The notes beneath the pieces were generated by a model, which was not told where the DNA came from, searched no databases, and saw only the letters and a list, made by a program, of their open reading frames with translations. This document shows, one piece after another, positions 1 to 12,600 of a stretch of DNA of 64,000 nt. Position 1 is the stretch's first letter. Each line of letters opens with the position of its first letter. Origin of the DNA: Amphirosellinia nigrospora (lineage: Eukaryota; Ascomycota; Sordariomycetes; Xylariales; Xylariaceae); assembly GCA_004123355.1 (NCBI GenBank), contig SCHM01000003.1, positions 2,604,001 through 2,668,000 on the forward strand, in the 5' to 3' direction. Made by a program: the position numbers and the translations under genes.

Positions 1-713
1 ACTTGAATGACCTGTTACGATATGCTGTCTTGTGATTGCCGACGCCGGTAACCAAACCGGCGGGGTTCACGATAACCAGAGATGCACCACCCACCGCCGA
101 CAATTCATGCTCCGGCGCCCGTGGCAACGGTTACTAATGGCTAGGTACGTTTTGATGCGTGCTTGATAGCTTAATAAAGTTTAATCACATTTTGTTCGAT
201 GGAATAATGTGGGTGGCGAGTTGCGCCTTTTGTGCGTGATGGAGACTTCCAATGCGTTCTTTCCGCCGTGGCACGCGTCCGAAGCTGTTCTGTCGATGGT
301 CTCACCGATCGATTTCAGCAGTAAACTCTCAACTATAAGAATCAACCACGAGCAGCGAAGAAAGGCTGCCACCTGCACCTCCCTTACATTCCACAGCCCA
401 GTATCCTAGTCTTTACGTCACACATCACATCCCCGACGTCTGCCACGAACCTTACTCCCTTCAGCCTATATCCTCCATCTCGTGTGCGTCTGCAATACCA
501 CCCGGCTTTTAATATCCTTACCTGCGCGGTTGAATGTGCATCGCTACAGGTGGACAATACCGTCGTTCCCACCACTCTGGTATTCCGAGACCTGCTGGGC
601 CCCCAATCGTCTCAGCTCGTTGCTATTCGGCCATTGAGCGTTTGCGACCCACTAGTCAATATACTCAATATACTCAATATACATTTCGCGGGTGACAGCA
701 CGGCTCGTGCGCC
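1..713. other. upstream intergenic region
   Basis: No convincing gene is visible. The open frames here are short, overlap on both strands and resemble nothing I know. A 9-bp direct repeat (ATATACTCA, two and a half copies) lies at about 658-684, just upstream of the ATPase start. The stretch probably holds the ATPase promoter and 5' leader. Confidence 0.5.
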
Positions 714-3700
714 ATGGCTCCGTCAATGCCGTCACACCCGTTTGTCACCATCTTTCTGGTGGACAATATACATTGTCCGACCTGTGTATCCAGTATTAAA
801 GATGCCCTGCAAAATCTGGACGGCGTCAGATGGGTGTCGCCCAATATCATCACATCTTGCGTCGCTGTCGACCACGACCCTGCCATCTCCATCACGCAGA
901 TGGCCTCCAAGTTGGAAGAAGCCGGGTTCAAGGTCTCCAGCGTGTCTTCGGAGAATGGCGTTGACCGCCTGGATGACCCATTCGTGGAGATGCTCAGTTA
1001 TCGAATGACTCTGATGGTGCGGGGACGACTTTTCTAAGTTAAGGAGGCTTAGGCATCCGCGAGAAGCTATAACTGAAGAAGTGAGAGTGAAGGCACACCT
1101 CAACCACTGCGAACAGTGTCGTGTAGAAGAAGCAAATGAAACGCCTGCTGGAGCGAGTGCCACGTTAAATATACCTCGTCAATTATCAGACCGCGTTGCT
1201 CGCAAACACGATTCGGCGCAGACTGCTGCCACGTCATCTACTGCTGTTGATGATGGTACCAGCGCCTCTACATCATGGAGGGCCTCATTAGCGATCAGTG
1301 GGATGACTTGTGCGGCTTGTTCCAACGGAATCACACGTGAGTTAGAAAAAAAGGATTGGGTCATCAAGGCCATTGTCAATCTAGTAACCAATAGCGCCGT
1401 CGTGGAATATCTCGGCGATAAGAAAGATGTTACTAAAGTGGTCGAGAGCATTGAAGATCTTGGATATGATGCCCATATCGACCAAGTCAATGCTATCAGC
1501 AGCGAGAGCGAGAAGAAAACTACGCATCAGCGCACAGTGCAGATACGTATCGACGGTTTCTATTGCCCGCATTGTGGTGACCGTGTGGCATCTAGTGCTG
1601 CCGGCTTCCAGTATGAACTACGAATCAACCGCCGTCCTACGTTCCAATCTCCTATCCTAGAACTCACATATGTTCCTCAGGTGCCAAAATTCACAATTCG
1701 CCATATTCTAGCCGCGATTGAGGCAAGCGATCCAGCTTTCAAAGCATCCATCTACCACCCACCTACTCTCGAGGAACGGGCAAGACAAATACAGGCTCAA
1801 CACCAAAAGAAAATCTTTGTTCGAGCATTCCTGACGCTCACCATCGCAATTCCTACTTTTATAATTGGCATTGTCTACATGAGTCTACTTCCAGACAGCA
1901 ACCTGGGAAAAAATACCTGATGACGCCTTGGGCATCGGGCATTAACCGTGCCCAGATTGCGCTCTTCATCCTCGCAACACCAGTCTACTTCTGTGCCGCC
2001 GATGTTTTTCATAGGCGTACCATCAAAGAGATATGGTCGTTGTGGCGCCCAGGAAGCCAGGCCCCTGTTTTACGACGCTTCTATCGATTTGGGAGCATGA
2101 ATATGCTAATATCCCTCGGCACCACCATTGCATATGTGTCATCGGTTGCTCAGATGATAGTCGCAGCCGCCAAGAACCTCCACATGGTTGACGACAAAGA
2201 TTTCTATTTTGACTCTGTCGTGTTTCTCACTCTGTTCCTTCTTGTGGGGCGATATCTCGAGGCATATAGTAAGTCGAAGACTGGGAATGCGATCGACGCG
2301 CTAGGCAAACTCCGTCCCACCACGGCGCTTTTGGTGGAAGAGGCCGAGCCCCAGAGGGCGACCAGTCGACCGGTGAGCAGTGATATGCTGGAATTTGGGG
2401 ACACCGTCCGTGTGCCACATGGAGCTTCTCCTCCGTGTGACGGGAAGGTTCTTCAGGGTAATACTACCTTCGACGAGGCGAGCTTGACCGGCGAGTCTCG
2501 TCCGATCAAAAAATCTGTCGGTGATGCTGTCTTCTCGGGACTGTGAACCAAGGTACACCAATCCTGATCCGCGTAACGGGTACGGCAGGGCAATCGATGC
2601 TAGACCAAATTGTCAGAGTTGTGCGCGAGGGCCAGACTAAGAGAGCGCCAATGGAGAAGGTGGCTGACGCTCTCGTTGCCTACTTTGTGCCGGTCATCAC
2701 TTTGATTGCGGTCATCACGTGGATCGTGTGGCTGGTCATTGGCCTTACCGATCATCACTTGGCTATCAGAGACCCTGTTCCCTTTTCTCTACAATTTGCC
2801 ATTGCGGTGTTCGTTGTTGCCTGCCCCTGTGGCCTGGCGCTTGCTGCACCGACGGCCATATTCGTCGGCGGCGGCCTTGCCGCAAAACACGGCATACTTG
2901 TTAAAGGCGGCGGTGCGGCCTTTGAGATAGCGAGTCGCATCGACTGCATCGTTTTCGATAAAACAGGTACCTTAACAGTTGGCGGCGAGCCAAGTGTCAC
3001 TGATTCCGAGACTTATCTTGATGGCGGTGTTGGGCAGAACCACCGTCCCCGTTTGTTCGCTGCACTTCAAGCTATCGAAGAGAACAGCACTCATCCAATC
3101 GCGAAAGCTATTGTGACCTATTGTAAGATGATAACACCGGGGCCTGTTACTGTTAGCGACGTCGAGGAGGTCCCGGGAAAGGGCTGAAAGCAACATGTGA
3201 CGGCGATATGCAAGACGAAAGCTTTGCTATCCTGGTTGGAAATGAATCATTGATGCGGACTTCTCGGTCAACTTACCACCAGCTGCTGCCGCATCGCTCC
3301 AGACATGGAAGATGGAAGCGAAGTCCGTTGCACTTGTCGCCACCAAGCCGAGCCATACAGACGCCGGGTATACACTCTCAGCTGCTCTTTCGATATCGGA
3401 TCCTATCCGGCCGGAAACCCCCACAGTCATCAGCTCCCTTCGATCTAACGGATACGACGTGTGGATGCTCTCGGGAGACAACGCCGTAACGGCGCGGGCC
3501 GTGGCTCTCCGCATCGGGATCCCGAAGACAACGTCATCGCCGAGGTGCTCCCCACGGAGAAATCCGACAAGATCAAGTATCTCCAGTCGACGCTGAAAGC
3601 GCGCCGAGGGACAACGAAGAGGACCTCGGTAGGCGGGCGACGGTGGCCATGGTCGGCGATGGCATCAACGACGCGCCGGCGCTGAGCACGGCGGACGTGG

Positions 3701-4074
3701 GCATCGCCATCGGTTCGGGTAGCGACGTGGCCATCTCAAGCGCAGACTTCGTGCTCGTCAACAGCAGTCTGACGTCCGTCGTCACGCTACTCGAGCTCAG
3801 CCGGAAAGTCTTCCGCCGGATCAAGTTCAACTTCGGCTGGGCCCTCGTCTACAACCTCGTCGCGATTCCCATCGCCGCCGGCTGTCTGTACGCCGTCCAA
3901 GTCGGCGGGAAACACGTCACGCTCGACCCCGTGTGGGCCAGTCTGGCCATGGCGCTGAGCAGCTTCAGCGTCGTCATGAGCAGCCTCGCGCTCAAAACGC
4001 GGATCCCTGGCATGGGCTTTAGGGCGCGTAAGATCGATGTCAGTCACGCGGGAATACGGCCGTCGGAGGGCTAG
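714..4074 (+). CDS. Cu(I)-transporting P1B-type ATPase, Pca1/CrpA-like
   Basis: A heavy-metal P-type ATPase that moves Cu(I) across a membrane using ATP. Three N-terminal metal-binding domains are visible by their CxxC sites: HCPTC (about 770), MTCAAC (about 1305) and YCPHC (about 1560). A His/Cys stretch (HLNHCEQC) lies between the first two, as in fungal Pca1/CrpA proteins. Then come the membrane segments, the TGES actuator loop (about 2490), the CPC metal channel motif (about 2820), the DKTGTLT phosphorylation site (about 2957) and the GDGIND hinge (about 3655). No introns are needed. The start at 714 gives a compact N-terminus just before the first HMA domain. The frame changes about seven times (near 1022, 1912, 2536, 3184, 3260, 3525 and 3612), each time by about one base in or next to a short run, with family sequence continuing directly. 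I read these as assembly errors. Pca1/CrpA-type export or detoxification is more likely than Ccc2-type Golgi loading, but this is not certain. An AA9 LPMO follows on the same strand. Confidence 0.88.
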
Positions 4075-4804
4075 CCCTATTCGTGGCATGGGAGGTACAT
4101 AGAGAGTTTAGCAGCGGCGGCGTTACGGGTCGATAGCTTGATACGATGCATCTTGTATTGCTCTACGAGGCTTAGGCAGTAGATAGTATTACAAGACATA
4201 CAAAATATCTGAATTCACCCAGCGCGCATAATTCATACATGGCTATAGTGTTTGAAAATGCCGCTATTCTACCCTCCATTCTCTTGGGGTGTTCCATAGG
4301 TAGAGAAGGCTGGTGGAGATGACGCCTCCTTCGAATCGTAATAAGTGACTACATAAACATGATGCCCATGGTCTGCCGGAGATGGTCTAATAGAGCGTCG
4401 CTTCCCATAATCTATAATAGACTGTTATTCTGCCGAGGCTTACTGCCACGCCTGACTGCTATATTAATATCCGCCAGCAAAGCAGACCCATGATCGCTGT
4501 GAATATAGCCGAGGCGGCGACTATTGGCTGGATCACACGTGCCTTCACCCAAACTTGCTAAAAATACCAGGTAGTTGAGAACCACCGGTACTTGCTTCGC
4601 GGGAAGCGGTATGGGCGCGGAAGCAGAATGCGTGCTATATTAGCACCACTCTTGCGCCCCTTGGGGTAAATGGTAGTAGATAATATACATCTTCACGCCC
4701 GTCGGTTGGCTCAACATTTTTGATCTTGGTTTTGACCGACTGCACCATCTCTAACCCTTGTACCAAAAAGATCATAAGCTCATACGCCAAGGAAATCCGT
4801 CACG
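4075..4804. other. intergenic region between ATPase and LPMO
   Basis: About 730 bp with no gene that I can support. It should contain the ATPase terminator and the promoter of the LPMO gene. I see no clear regulatory site. Confidence 0.5.
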
Positions 4805-5887
4805 ATGCAGTTCTGGACGTCTCTGCTGCTTCTAGCAGCGGCTGCAGAAGCCCACTGTGCGTAATCCCATCATCATCATCCCTCTCACAGTAAAAGAAAA
4901 GAAAACTCCCTCCGTTGCCCCATCCAGCCCCAACTCCGCACATGAAGCTGACCTGGCGGAGCGCAGACCACTTCCCGCGACTGATCGTCAAAGGTCAAGC
5001 GGACGCCGCGGACTGGGCGAACGTGCGGCAGACCAAGAACTACCAGAGCAACGCGGGGGTGACGGACGTCAACAGCGGAGACATGCGATGCTACCAGATC
5101 AAGACGGCCGGCGGGTACGCGACGGTGGCAGCGGGCGAGGAGCTCGGGTTCGGTGCGTGATTCTCCGAGTTCTTTTCTTTCCTTTCCTGCTCTGGCACCT
5201 TTCGGAACACGATATTTTCCTTTTGGGACGTGATGATGTCTCGAAGCGTCTGAAAAACCCCTTATAATCTATGCTATAAAATAGTAAAAGCTAACTCCGA
5301 GTGCTGTCTGTAGTGGCAGCCAGCGCCGTCACGCACTTCGGGCCCGTCCAGTTCTACATGGCGCGCGTGCCCGACGGCGCCGACGTCACGACCTGGGACC
5401 CCGCGGGCAATGTCTGGTTCAAGGCTGGGAGCATCACCGCCATCCCGCCTCTGGGAGTAGCGAGAGTACCTGGCCGGCTTATAGTAAGCGTTTTTCCCCC
5501 ATTTTTCCCCTTTTCTTTCCCTTTCCCCCCTTTTACTACTACTGTCCGCGGAGGAGCAAGCTTGTATAGGGAAAGAAAATGGTAAAGACTGACCCAACCC
5601 TCAAATAGACAAGAAGTCCGTCTCCTTCACGATCCCCAAGAACGTGCCGAGCGGCAAGTACATCGTGCGCGTGGAGAGCATCGCGCTGCATCAGGCTCAG
5701 TCGGTCGGCGGCGCGCAGATCTATCTGTCCTGTGCGCAGATCGAGGTCACGGGCGGCGGAAACGGGACACCCGGGCCCTGGTCGCGTTCCCAGGGCGTAT
5801 CAGGCTACGGACCCTGGTCTGCGTTGGTCGTACTATCCCATCCCGACCTCGTATACAGCACCAGGTCCAGCGGTCTGGACTGGGTAG
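4805..5887 (+). CDS. AA9 lytic polysaccharide monooxygenase (former GH61)
   Basis: A secreted copper enzyme that oxidatively cleaves cellulose or related glucans. The signal peptide ([16 protein letters not shown]) is followed directly by His17, the mature N-terminal His that forms the copper brace. The codon after it is split by intron 1 (4857-4966), giving HYHFPRL. Intron 2 is 5153-5313 with a GCTAAC branch point. Exon 3 carries the second copper His in AVTHFGP and the [12 protein letters not shown] motif. Intron 3 (5484-5608) joins WPAY to KKSVSFTIP in frame. The [11 protein letters not shown] motif with its conserved Gln and the late [12 protein letters not shown] motif with the axial Tyr are present. 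There is no CBM1 tail. Three single-base frame breaks occur (near 5425, 5777 and 5797). The intron-3 phase only fits the family frame, which supports the reading that these are sequence errors. The stop is at 5885-5887. Confidence 0.9.
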
Positions 5888-6260
5888 AGCGATTCGGGCT
5901 TGGGAGGAACCGGGGAGTTCGGAGTGGTTGGTACGAGTAGATAGGCTAGGTAGAAACGTTGAGTGGCGTATTTTGAGGAATTAGGTCTCTCGCGCTCTCG
6001 GAGTACTATTTCATGTCAACAATCACGTATACTAATGCCATGACTGTGAGAAATGCAACGTCCATGTATTATTAGATTAGAAGTGTCACATACTGCTGTT
6101 TGCCCAGAACCCTCATCATCATGTGGGATTCCAAGTCATCAGAAACGAGGGTATCACAATTAATATTGTTACAGTCTGCCACAGAGGACTGGTATAACTC
6201 GCACAAATCACATAACCCCAACCTCAGGGACTTGCTAAGCTCACTCGCTCGGCTTATCGG
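5888..6260. other. convergent intergenic spacer
   Basis: A short AT-rich stretch between the 3' ends of the LPMO and the minus-strand C3HC gene. It probably holds both 3' UTRs. No further feature is seen. Confidence 0.5.
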
Positions 6261-7892
6261 CTACGCTCTCCTGTCTCGAATGGGCGGTCGGGGCCGGCTA
6301 CTGGCCGTACCCGGACGACTCAAAGCTCGCTGGGATTTCCTCCTGCTCTTCGTGTCGAAGAGACTCTTCACTCTCCTCAACTTAGCCCATCTCTCTTTGT
6401 CCTTGGCGTCTCTCGCGGCCATATCTTCCTCCTCGTCTTCGGGCTTGCCCGGTGTTGCTGGGGTTGCCTCTCCTTCGCCGCCGTGCCTTTTGCTACGGAC
6501 GGTGTACCTGGTACGGACGTGGTCGATGCGATCGGTCGGTGAAATGGGGTACGACGGGCGCTCTTCTCGGCTTCTTTGCACAGGTATGCATTGTTTTTCA
6601 ACGTTTGTGCGAGTACCTCCCAGGCAGCTTTGTTATCTTTCGTTTTGGCGCCTGGGTTTTGTTGCACCGTCGCGTTTCTCCAAGGGCAGAAGAAGCGGTG
6701 TTCCCGTACTAGGTCGAGATGGTCCATGGGTGCGGGCACAATAACCTCGCCGGTTGCCTCGTCAACTTCCTTGCTCCGGAACATCCACAGACCCAGTCTC
6801 CTCAAACAGGTTGCACAGGTGGCCGAGTTGGGGACGGCACCGATTTTCGGATGCGTAAGACCTTGCCAACCGGTCAAAGCCAAAGCAAGAGCTACGTCGC
6901 TAGGAGAGGAGGGGTTTGTGCTTGGAGGCGGGGTTCTGTGAAGAATGTCGGTGGAAGCTGAGATTTGGCGGCTTTTAGATCGAGGGTTGGAGGTAGACGT
7001 AGTAGATTGAAGAAATAGGGGAGAAAGGACGGTCGGGTGCATAAGTCGTCATAACGTTCGCGCAGGGAGGTGAGGGCAGTTTGGGGAACGGCGAGAGGTA
7101 GCCTTAGGAGAGAATCTGGGGACCGGTTAGCATGGACAAGTTCTCGATACAGTTTGCCAGTGGGCTGAGGGGATGATTAATTACCATCGCAGCCATGTCT
7201 CCGCCAGAGACAGTCCTCTTCATGTGCGTCAATAATTAATTGGGCGAATCTCCTGGCCAGCCCCTGTTCTACATCGGAGCCGGCGACGGCGGGAACCTGT
7301 TTACCATCTTCTGTCCTCGTGTTCGTCTTGACAACCAGCTCTTTGTGACAAAGCATGCAGCGCACACGTTCCTTGGCCTGGCATACCCAGCCTCGCTTCG
7401 CCCATTCGATTTCGTTGACTTGGTCCGGCTTGGGCGTCCACTCGGTGAGCTCCTGGAAAGTCGCCAGACGTTTGATGAGCTCGCCGCGATCGCTGGGGCA
7501 ATACCTCGGCGGGTCCTTCCATGCGCCCTTGTGTGCTGCGGACGCAGTGGCCGGTGTTGACCACTTCTTCAAGACCACATTGGATATCTTGGTGGTGCCT
7601 GGCTTCGGGCTCGCACTTGGACTCGTCATTTCGAGGGCACCTATGCGGCGTCGTTTGTTGAGTAGGTCGGCGCTGGGAGAGGGTGTGCTGAATGCCGGCA
7701 TGCTGGTCCTGATGGAAGCATCGGGAGTCGAGATGGACGTAGAGAGTTGGCGCAAGGGCGAGGGCGATGGAGAAGCTGGTTCGTCTGGGTTCGGGGGATG
7801 TCCGTCGTCTGGGTTGTCTGGGTTGGATACCTGAGGCGAGCGGGCACCGATCCCTGTATAAGGGTGTTGAACTTTCGCTTTGTTGCGTTCAT
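6261..7892 (-). CDS. rsm1: C3HC zinc-finger protein, Rsm1/NIPA (ZC3HC1) family
   Basis: A nuclear protein of the Rsm1/NIPA family, linked in yeasts to mRNA export and in animals to the nuclear basket. I place the start at 7890-7892 (MNATKRKFNTLIQG), the usual family N-terminus. A longer upstream frame starting at 7941 is an alternative. After a Ser/Pro-rich linker comes the C3HC zinc finger: RGWVCQ, CMLCHKEL, then H and C in AHEEDCLWR. The intron at 7116-7184 joins GCD to DSLLRLPLAVP, with a GCTAAC branch point. The second Rsm1 domain has CATCLRRLGLW and later H and C in REHRFFCPW. The C-terminus is basic and charged (RDAKDKERWAKLRRVKSLF). About three single-base frame breaks (near 7857, 6905 and in the region 6480-6560) separate the open frames. 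The family call is firm. The exact role in this fungus is inferred. Confidence 0.82.
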
Positions 7893-8030
7893 GGTTACTT
7901 CTTAGGTAAGGTTTGCGTCGTATTCTAGGTTTGGCCGGCACCGAAGTTGTTAGGTACCAAGTAGTACGAAAGGACCGAGCATCGGCAGTCTTTAGGTGTA
8001 GGTAAAGTAGCTATTCAACAAAACAATCCT

Positions 8031-8065
8031 ATAGGTACCTAGGTAGGTAGGTAGGTAGGTAGCGC
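8031..8065. repeat. AGGT microsatellite with palindromic flank
   Basis: About six tandem copies of a GTAG/AGGT tetramer follow an AGGTACCTAGGT palindrome. It is one of several places in the window with this TACCTAGGTA-like word. Confidence 0.85.
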
Positions 8066-9017
8066 GTAGCCTACTCAGTACCTAGACTAGTACTCTGCAA
8101 AGAAAGGAAAGCGATTTCAATTGATGCTAAATTCAATTGATGCTAAATTCAATCATCAGCAGTGCTTTGTATGGACAAGGAGAATGCAAATCTTGATGTC
8201 ATGTTAGGATATTTGTCTTGGTCGAGCGGCATTGTTTTTCTTGCATTTCTACTTTCGGTTACAACCTCGGAGCTATTGTCGTCGCAACGACGACGCCTGC
8301 CGGTACCTGTGGCTGTGGCGGCTGTGCTTCCCAACATACTTACTCGGGCGGTCACCCTTTATTCCAATGCCCCGCCATCCACACTCCAGCTACTTCGAAT
8401 CAGCATACCTAAGACAAGGACTTTTACTCGTCTAGAAGCTGAAGTGACACAGCAATTGTGGCAATTCGTAAGGTTTGAATCGCCTGCTTATATTGAAGTA
8501 GGGCGAGTGAGTTATAAGGACAAATTAGGCCCAGGAAAGCAGGGTAAATTAACAGGGGATAAAAATACATGTAGAATTCCAACCGATACACTTCGGAGAT
8601 TTTATTTTTTGGAATTTTTCAATACATTGCGTTCCTTTCGATCAACAGATTCTCCTTATTTCCATGTGACTACGACTCGAATTGGATGAGTAATTCTCAG
8701 ATTAACTCCATCCCCAAGTTCAATATGAGTGTAACTGTCTTACTTAGCTTTAATGGCATGCTAACATCGGTTTCTATCAGTTAGGACACATTGTCTATTT
8801 CCTGGAAGCCGCATCGCGTAAGTGACAATTGCATGCTCACTGTCATTACAGGGACGAAGGCAAATGTATCGGCATTGCTCATCTTCCCGGGTCTAAAGGG
8901 TAAAGGTCCATGTACCTTCCATCACCAAGGTTCTAGCATACAACTTCAGAGATAAACAGACGGTATATAGCCCAGCACCAAAGACCCAATGCTTAGCATA
9001 ATTGACCACAGGAAAGC

Positions 9018-9158
9018 TGTTACACGGATCAAGACCACAAGCTCAAAATACGAGCTTACAAATCCTCCTACCTGGAGATAGAAAATAGACCTTCATGGCA
9101 CGTTTAGCATCATAGTTGTTTATTAACTAAATTCACCCTATTCCAAACCCTTGTTACA
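9018..9158. mobile_element. LTR-type terminal repeat relic
   Basis: About 140 bp starting TGTTACACGGATC and ending CTTGTTACA. Its inner part (from about 9075) matches a second copy at 57882-57970, mostly differing by C/T and G/A transitions. Another start-like TGTTACACGGATCTCGC begins at 9152, overlapping the end of the first, as if two ends lie side by side. I read it as an old, broken LTR-retrotransposon fossil with no coding part left here. The family is uncertain. Confidence 0.45.
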
Positions 9159-9640
9159 CGGATCTCGCACAAAGATAGGCCACACGGAACTCACTAAATA
9201 CTACCATACGCGCCCGAGGAAGTCGTACGAAGTTATCGTGAGTCTTAATCACTCATATAGCTGAAATAGAGCACCGAGACATACAGACTCCGACTGCACA
9301 AGTCTTGTGACAAGGGCTTGAGTTCAAGTGCTTGGAATTTGGAGTCCAATTCAGCTAATAATCTCTTTTAAGGTCTCTAGGGTTCTGGTTTCCTTATTCT
9401 AACTCCAATGTTAACCTCGCCCATGCCATCGACTTATAGACGAGTTCTAGGACCTTTTCCTCCTTGCAGGCCTCCGAGAGTATGACTCTTCGAGAAGAGT
9501 CGAGGCTATCCTAACCAATGCTATTGTGCCAATATACGTATGTCCTAACCCACGAAAATGATCGGAGTGATATCGGCCTTCCAGGACTCTCCAGGACTTC
9601 GTACGACTGCCTCAGCCTCGTAGGGTAGTAGTTAGCGAAC

Positions 9641-9682
9641 TCCGTGTGGGATCGGTGTGGGATCCGTGTGGGATCCGTGTGG
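9641..9682. repeat. 12-bp tandem repeat
   Basis: Three and a half copies of a 12-bp unit (TCCGTGTGGGAT and close variants). It sits within the gene-poor, repeat-rich stretch. The GATCC-GTGTGG word resembles the inverted form of the ACACGGATC word found in the LTR-type relics, so it may derive from them. Confidence 0.75.
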
Positions 9683-12600
9683 CACTGGATAGCGCACTCA
9701 AACCAGATCCGTGTAAATGTATCCAGAAGCTAATATTTTAAGGAGCTGGAGACGCTAAAAACCAAAGGCCTAACCAGTATAAGTATACCTTGGCACATGT
9801 CGCGCGCTTGGTGTTTTAAAAGGGTTCCCCACATTGATATATTGCATCTCGCCATAAAACAAGCTTTCTAGCTAATAATTAGTTCCTGCTAGCTACTTTG
9901 TGGTAGATGATTCCGGGGTCAGCGAGGCTAACGAATTGCACTCAACTATAAGCTAGATTGGTTTTATTCTAAGCCCTCTAGCTGAGCCCTTGTTACATTC
10001 ACCCACCGCCAATATGGCAAATAAATCCCCGACAGCCCTGATTACTAAATAACTAAATACTTGGCTTAGTGAGCGCAAGATTGGTACAAGTACGTAATCT
10101 ATGCCCTGTTCTCTTCAATTAATTATTGTGGGGTCTGTCACTATCTATCTTCAGCGTCCTTATTATTTATTGTAACGTCGAGATTTAACATTACCGTTTC
10201 TAGCTAGACAAGGAGCTAGACTTGCTTATAGCACAAAAGCTACAAGAAATGACATCCGTATACACAAAATCTTAATTCCGGAGAGCTTCGCAGACGAATA
10301 ACGAAAGCGTTTAAGAGACCTACTCAAATACGACGCCGGGACTACAGACCGAAGCGAGCCGAGTTTTATGTTAATGCACTTCACCTTGTCCGGATGATGC
10401 AAGAGCACAATGCTAAGATCCTCGTTGAAAGTGCCAATGCCTTGATGCTCGATATCAATTACGACGCGGTCCATATAAGTAAACCAAGGTGACCACCTTT
10501 TGCTACATTGTTTTATAGCTTTTGTGCCCTCACTGATATATCTTGATCATTTCTTTAGTAATGGGTTGTTAACCTATAATGCGATAGATTCAACGAGCAG
10601 AAATACTAGGCTAAAGCTTGCCACTCATGATTATCTTCAGGAGCTGTATTTATGAGACTCGCTATCCATCCCAATAAGGTCAAATAAGTGGCTAATACTA
10701 AAATGACAATTCTTGGGCCGGATTCTTCGTATTCCTATTTCATGGTATCTTTACGTAGGATCAAGGATTCATCTGCTAACTAGGTTAAGCAGCTAGATCA
10801 TCAGCGTCGTTGAGGCATATATGTAGATCTATGCACATAAATTCATGCCTAGTATTAGCAAAAGATCCAGTTATGATATGATATGAGTCCTTAATAGGAT
10901 GGAGAGACCTGATTAACAATCGTTTTCGGTGTCAGATTACACGTGGGGGAGAAGGGATATTCGAAGCCGAGGACCGTGGCGAGATTAGCGCCAAACTCCA
11001 GGCTATCAGTATAAACATACAATCTCGTCGTTGACTACATTTCCCAACAGAATTCCAGCCCAATGTCAAGGCCAGGAGAAGGGTTCTAAATGGATTAACT
11101 TTTGCTTCCTAGAGTACTCAACGGCTGCCAATCACTTCACATGGCTGAACCCATCTAAACTAGAGTACGTGTTTTGGTACTTTTCATTCTTGATATTACT
11201 ATGGCCTTTAACCTTTTATTATAGTATATTCGAAATATTCCTCTGTTATCAAGGTACATCCTGTACTCATGGCTGTATTGTTATATTAACAGCGGTGTAG
11301 CTAGCGGTGGCGTACCAAGACCGTAAGACAGGAGATGTCCTTGAAAACCTTCCTCCCCACATTAGCATCCGAGAGAAACGCTAGGTGGGCTACCATGAAG
11401 TATATGGACGGCAACAACTGACTATATGCCACGGTATACTACGGGATAACCTCGGATACAGTGGATATCGGGCACGGGCCTATAACCACAACTATATATA
11501 GCCGAAATTAGATGTATTAGGTAGATAGGATTTCTTCCCTCTTTGTGCAATAACAATAAGTCAATACTGGAAGTACCAGCAGTGTGGACTGTGACACTAT
11601 ATACATAAAGACGTTTGTAGGTTTACGTGACTTCAATTCGTTCCTAAGGTCAACTTTGTTTTGAAGTTGAGTTGTGTTAACACAGCAAATAATAAATAAC
11701 AAGAGGACTTGCTACAGCAACCGAAAGCCTAAGTTAACGCGCCTTCTCATTGCCTGAATCGGCACAGGCCTTGGCCAAGAGAACGTCATCATTCGCCCAA
11801 CCCCCGCTGGCATCCGGCACTGATTACTGGTGCTGGACTAATATGCAGGCGACCGGGACCGTGAGTCTAAATCCCTCCTACAAGGGAGTTCGGCATTAGC
11901 TCTTACGAATCTCATATGATCTTCCTAAGGCGAAATAGTTCGATTGGATAGATGATAATACTTTAAAGATGGTCAAATCCCATATTCATCACGTAGTCCA
12001 ATGAACACAAATCATGTTACTAACGGAAAAGGCATTCCTTAGTATAGTTGTCGAGCTTTGCCGCTTCCTTGCCTAATAAGTGCTGACTGACAGCAGCGTG
12101 TGAGTACACTGCTGGATTAGGTTCATGTTCTTAGGCCGTGTCGTTATTCATCAACAGTCACCAAATGGTCGGATCATTTTTTATGCACAAGGGTTTTCTA
12201 TTGATATCGGAGGTAGCCCTAATAGAAGGTCCGGGCCGGTATTGGGCCAAGAAGAACGTCCTCGCCGTAGCGTCTGGGGGCACCACGGGCGGCAACCTGC
12301 ATTAGCCGAAAATCTCATTCCGAACCCCTCACACGGCAGAAAGGGAGACATGATACGATGTATCGGAGTAGGCTATAGTCGATAGGACAGCCTCACGATC
12401 TACAGAAAATCTTGCAGCTGGAGTGTATTGGTAGCGAGGTCCTGAAGGATATACAGCCTGGTTGTTTGACAAGGGTTACCTAGGACCATGTCGGCAGATA
12501 TGTCTGGGGATGTTCTAGGATGTGAACAAGAATATTACGGAACTAGGGCAGATATCCCCAAAGTTCCTTGGCCATGTATGCCATTGGATTATACGTGTAA

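Noticed and set aside
1908-1920. Programmed ribosomal frameshifting at the A-run
   Set aside because: The same kind of break occurs dozens of times at unrelated runs in unrelated genes, so a programmed signal is not needed.
714-4074. Copper ATPase as a pseudogene
   Set aside because: All catalytic motifs are intact and breaks fit one base each. Core genes in the window show the same pattern.
8162-8689. 175-codon plus-strand frame
   Set aside because: No motif, odd composition, no intron or promoter context. Likely chance in repeat-rich DNA.
10226-10474. 82-codon minus-strand frame
   Set aside because: No recognisable feature and lies within degenerate repeat-rich DNA.
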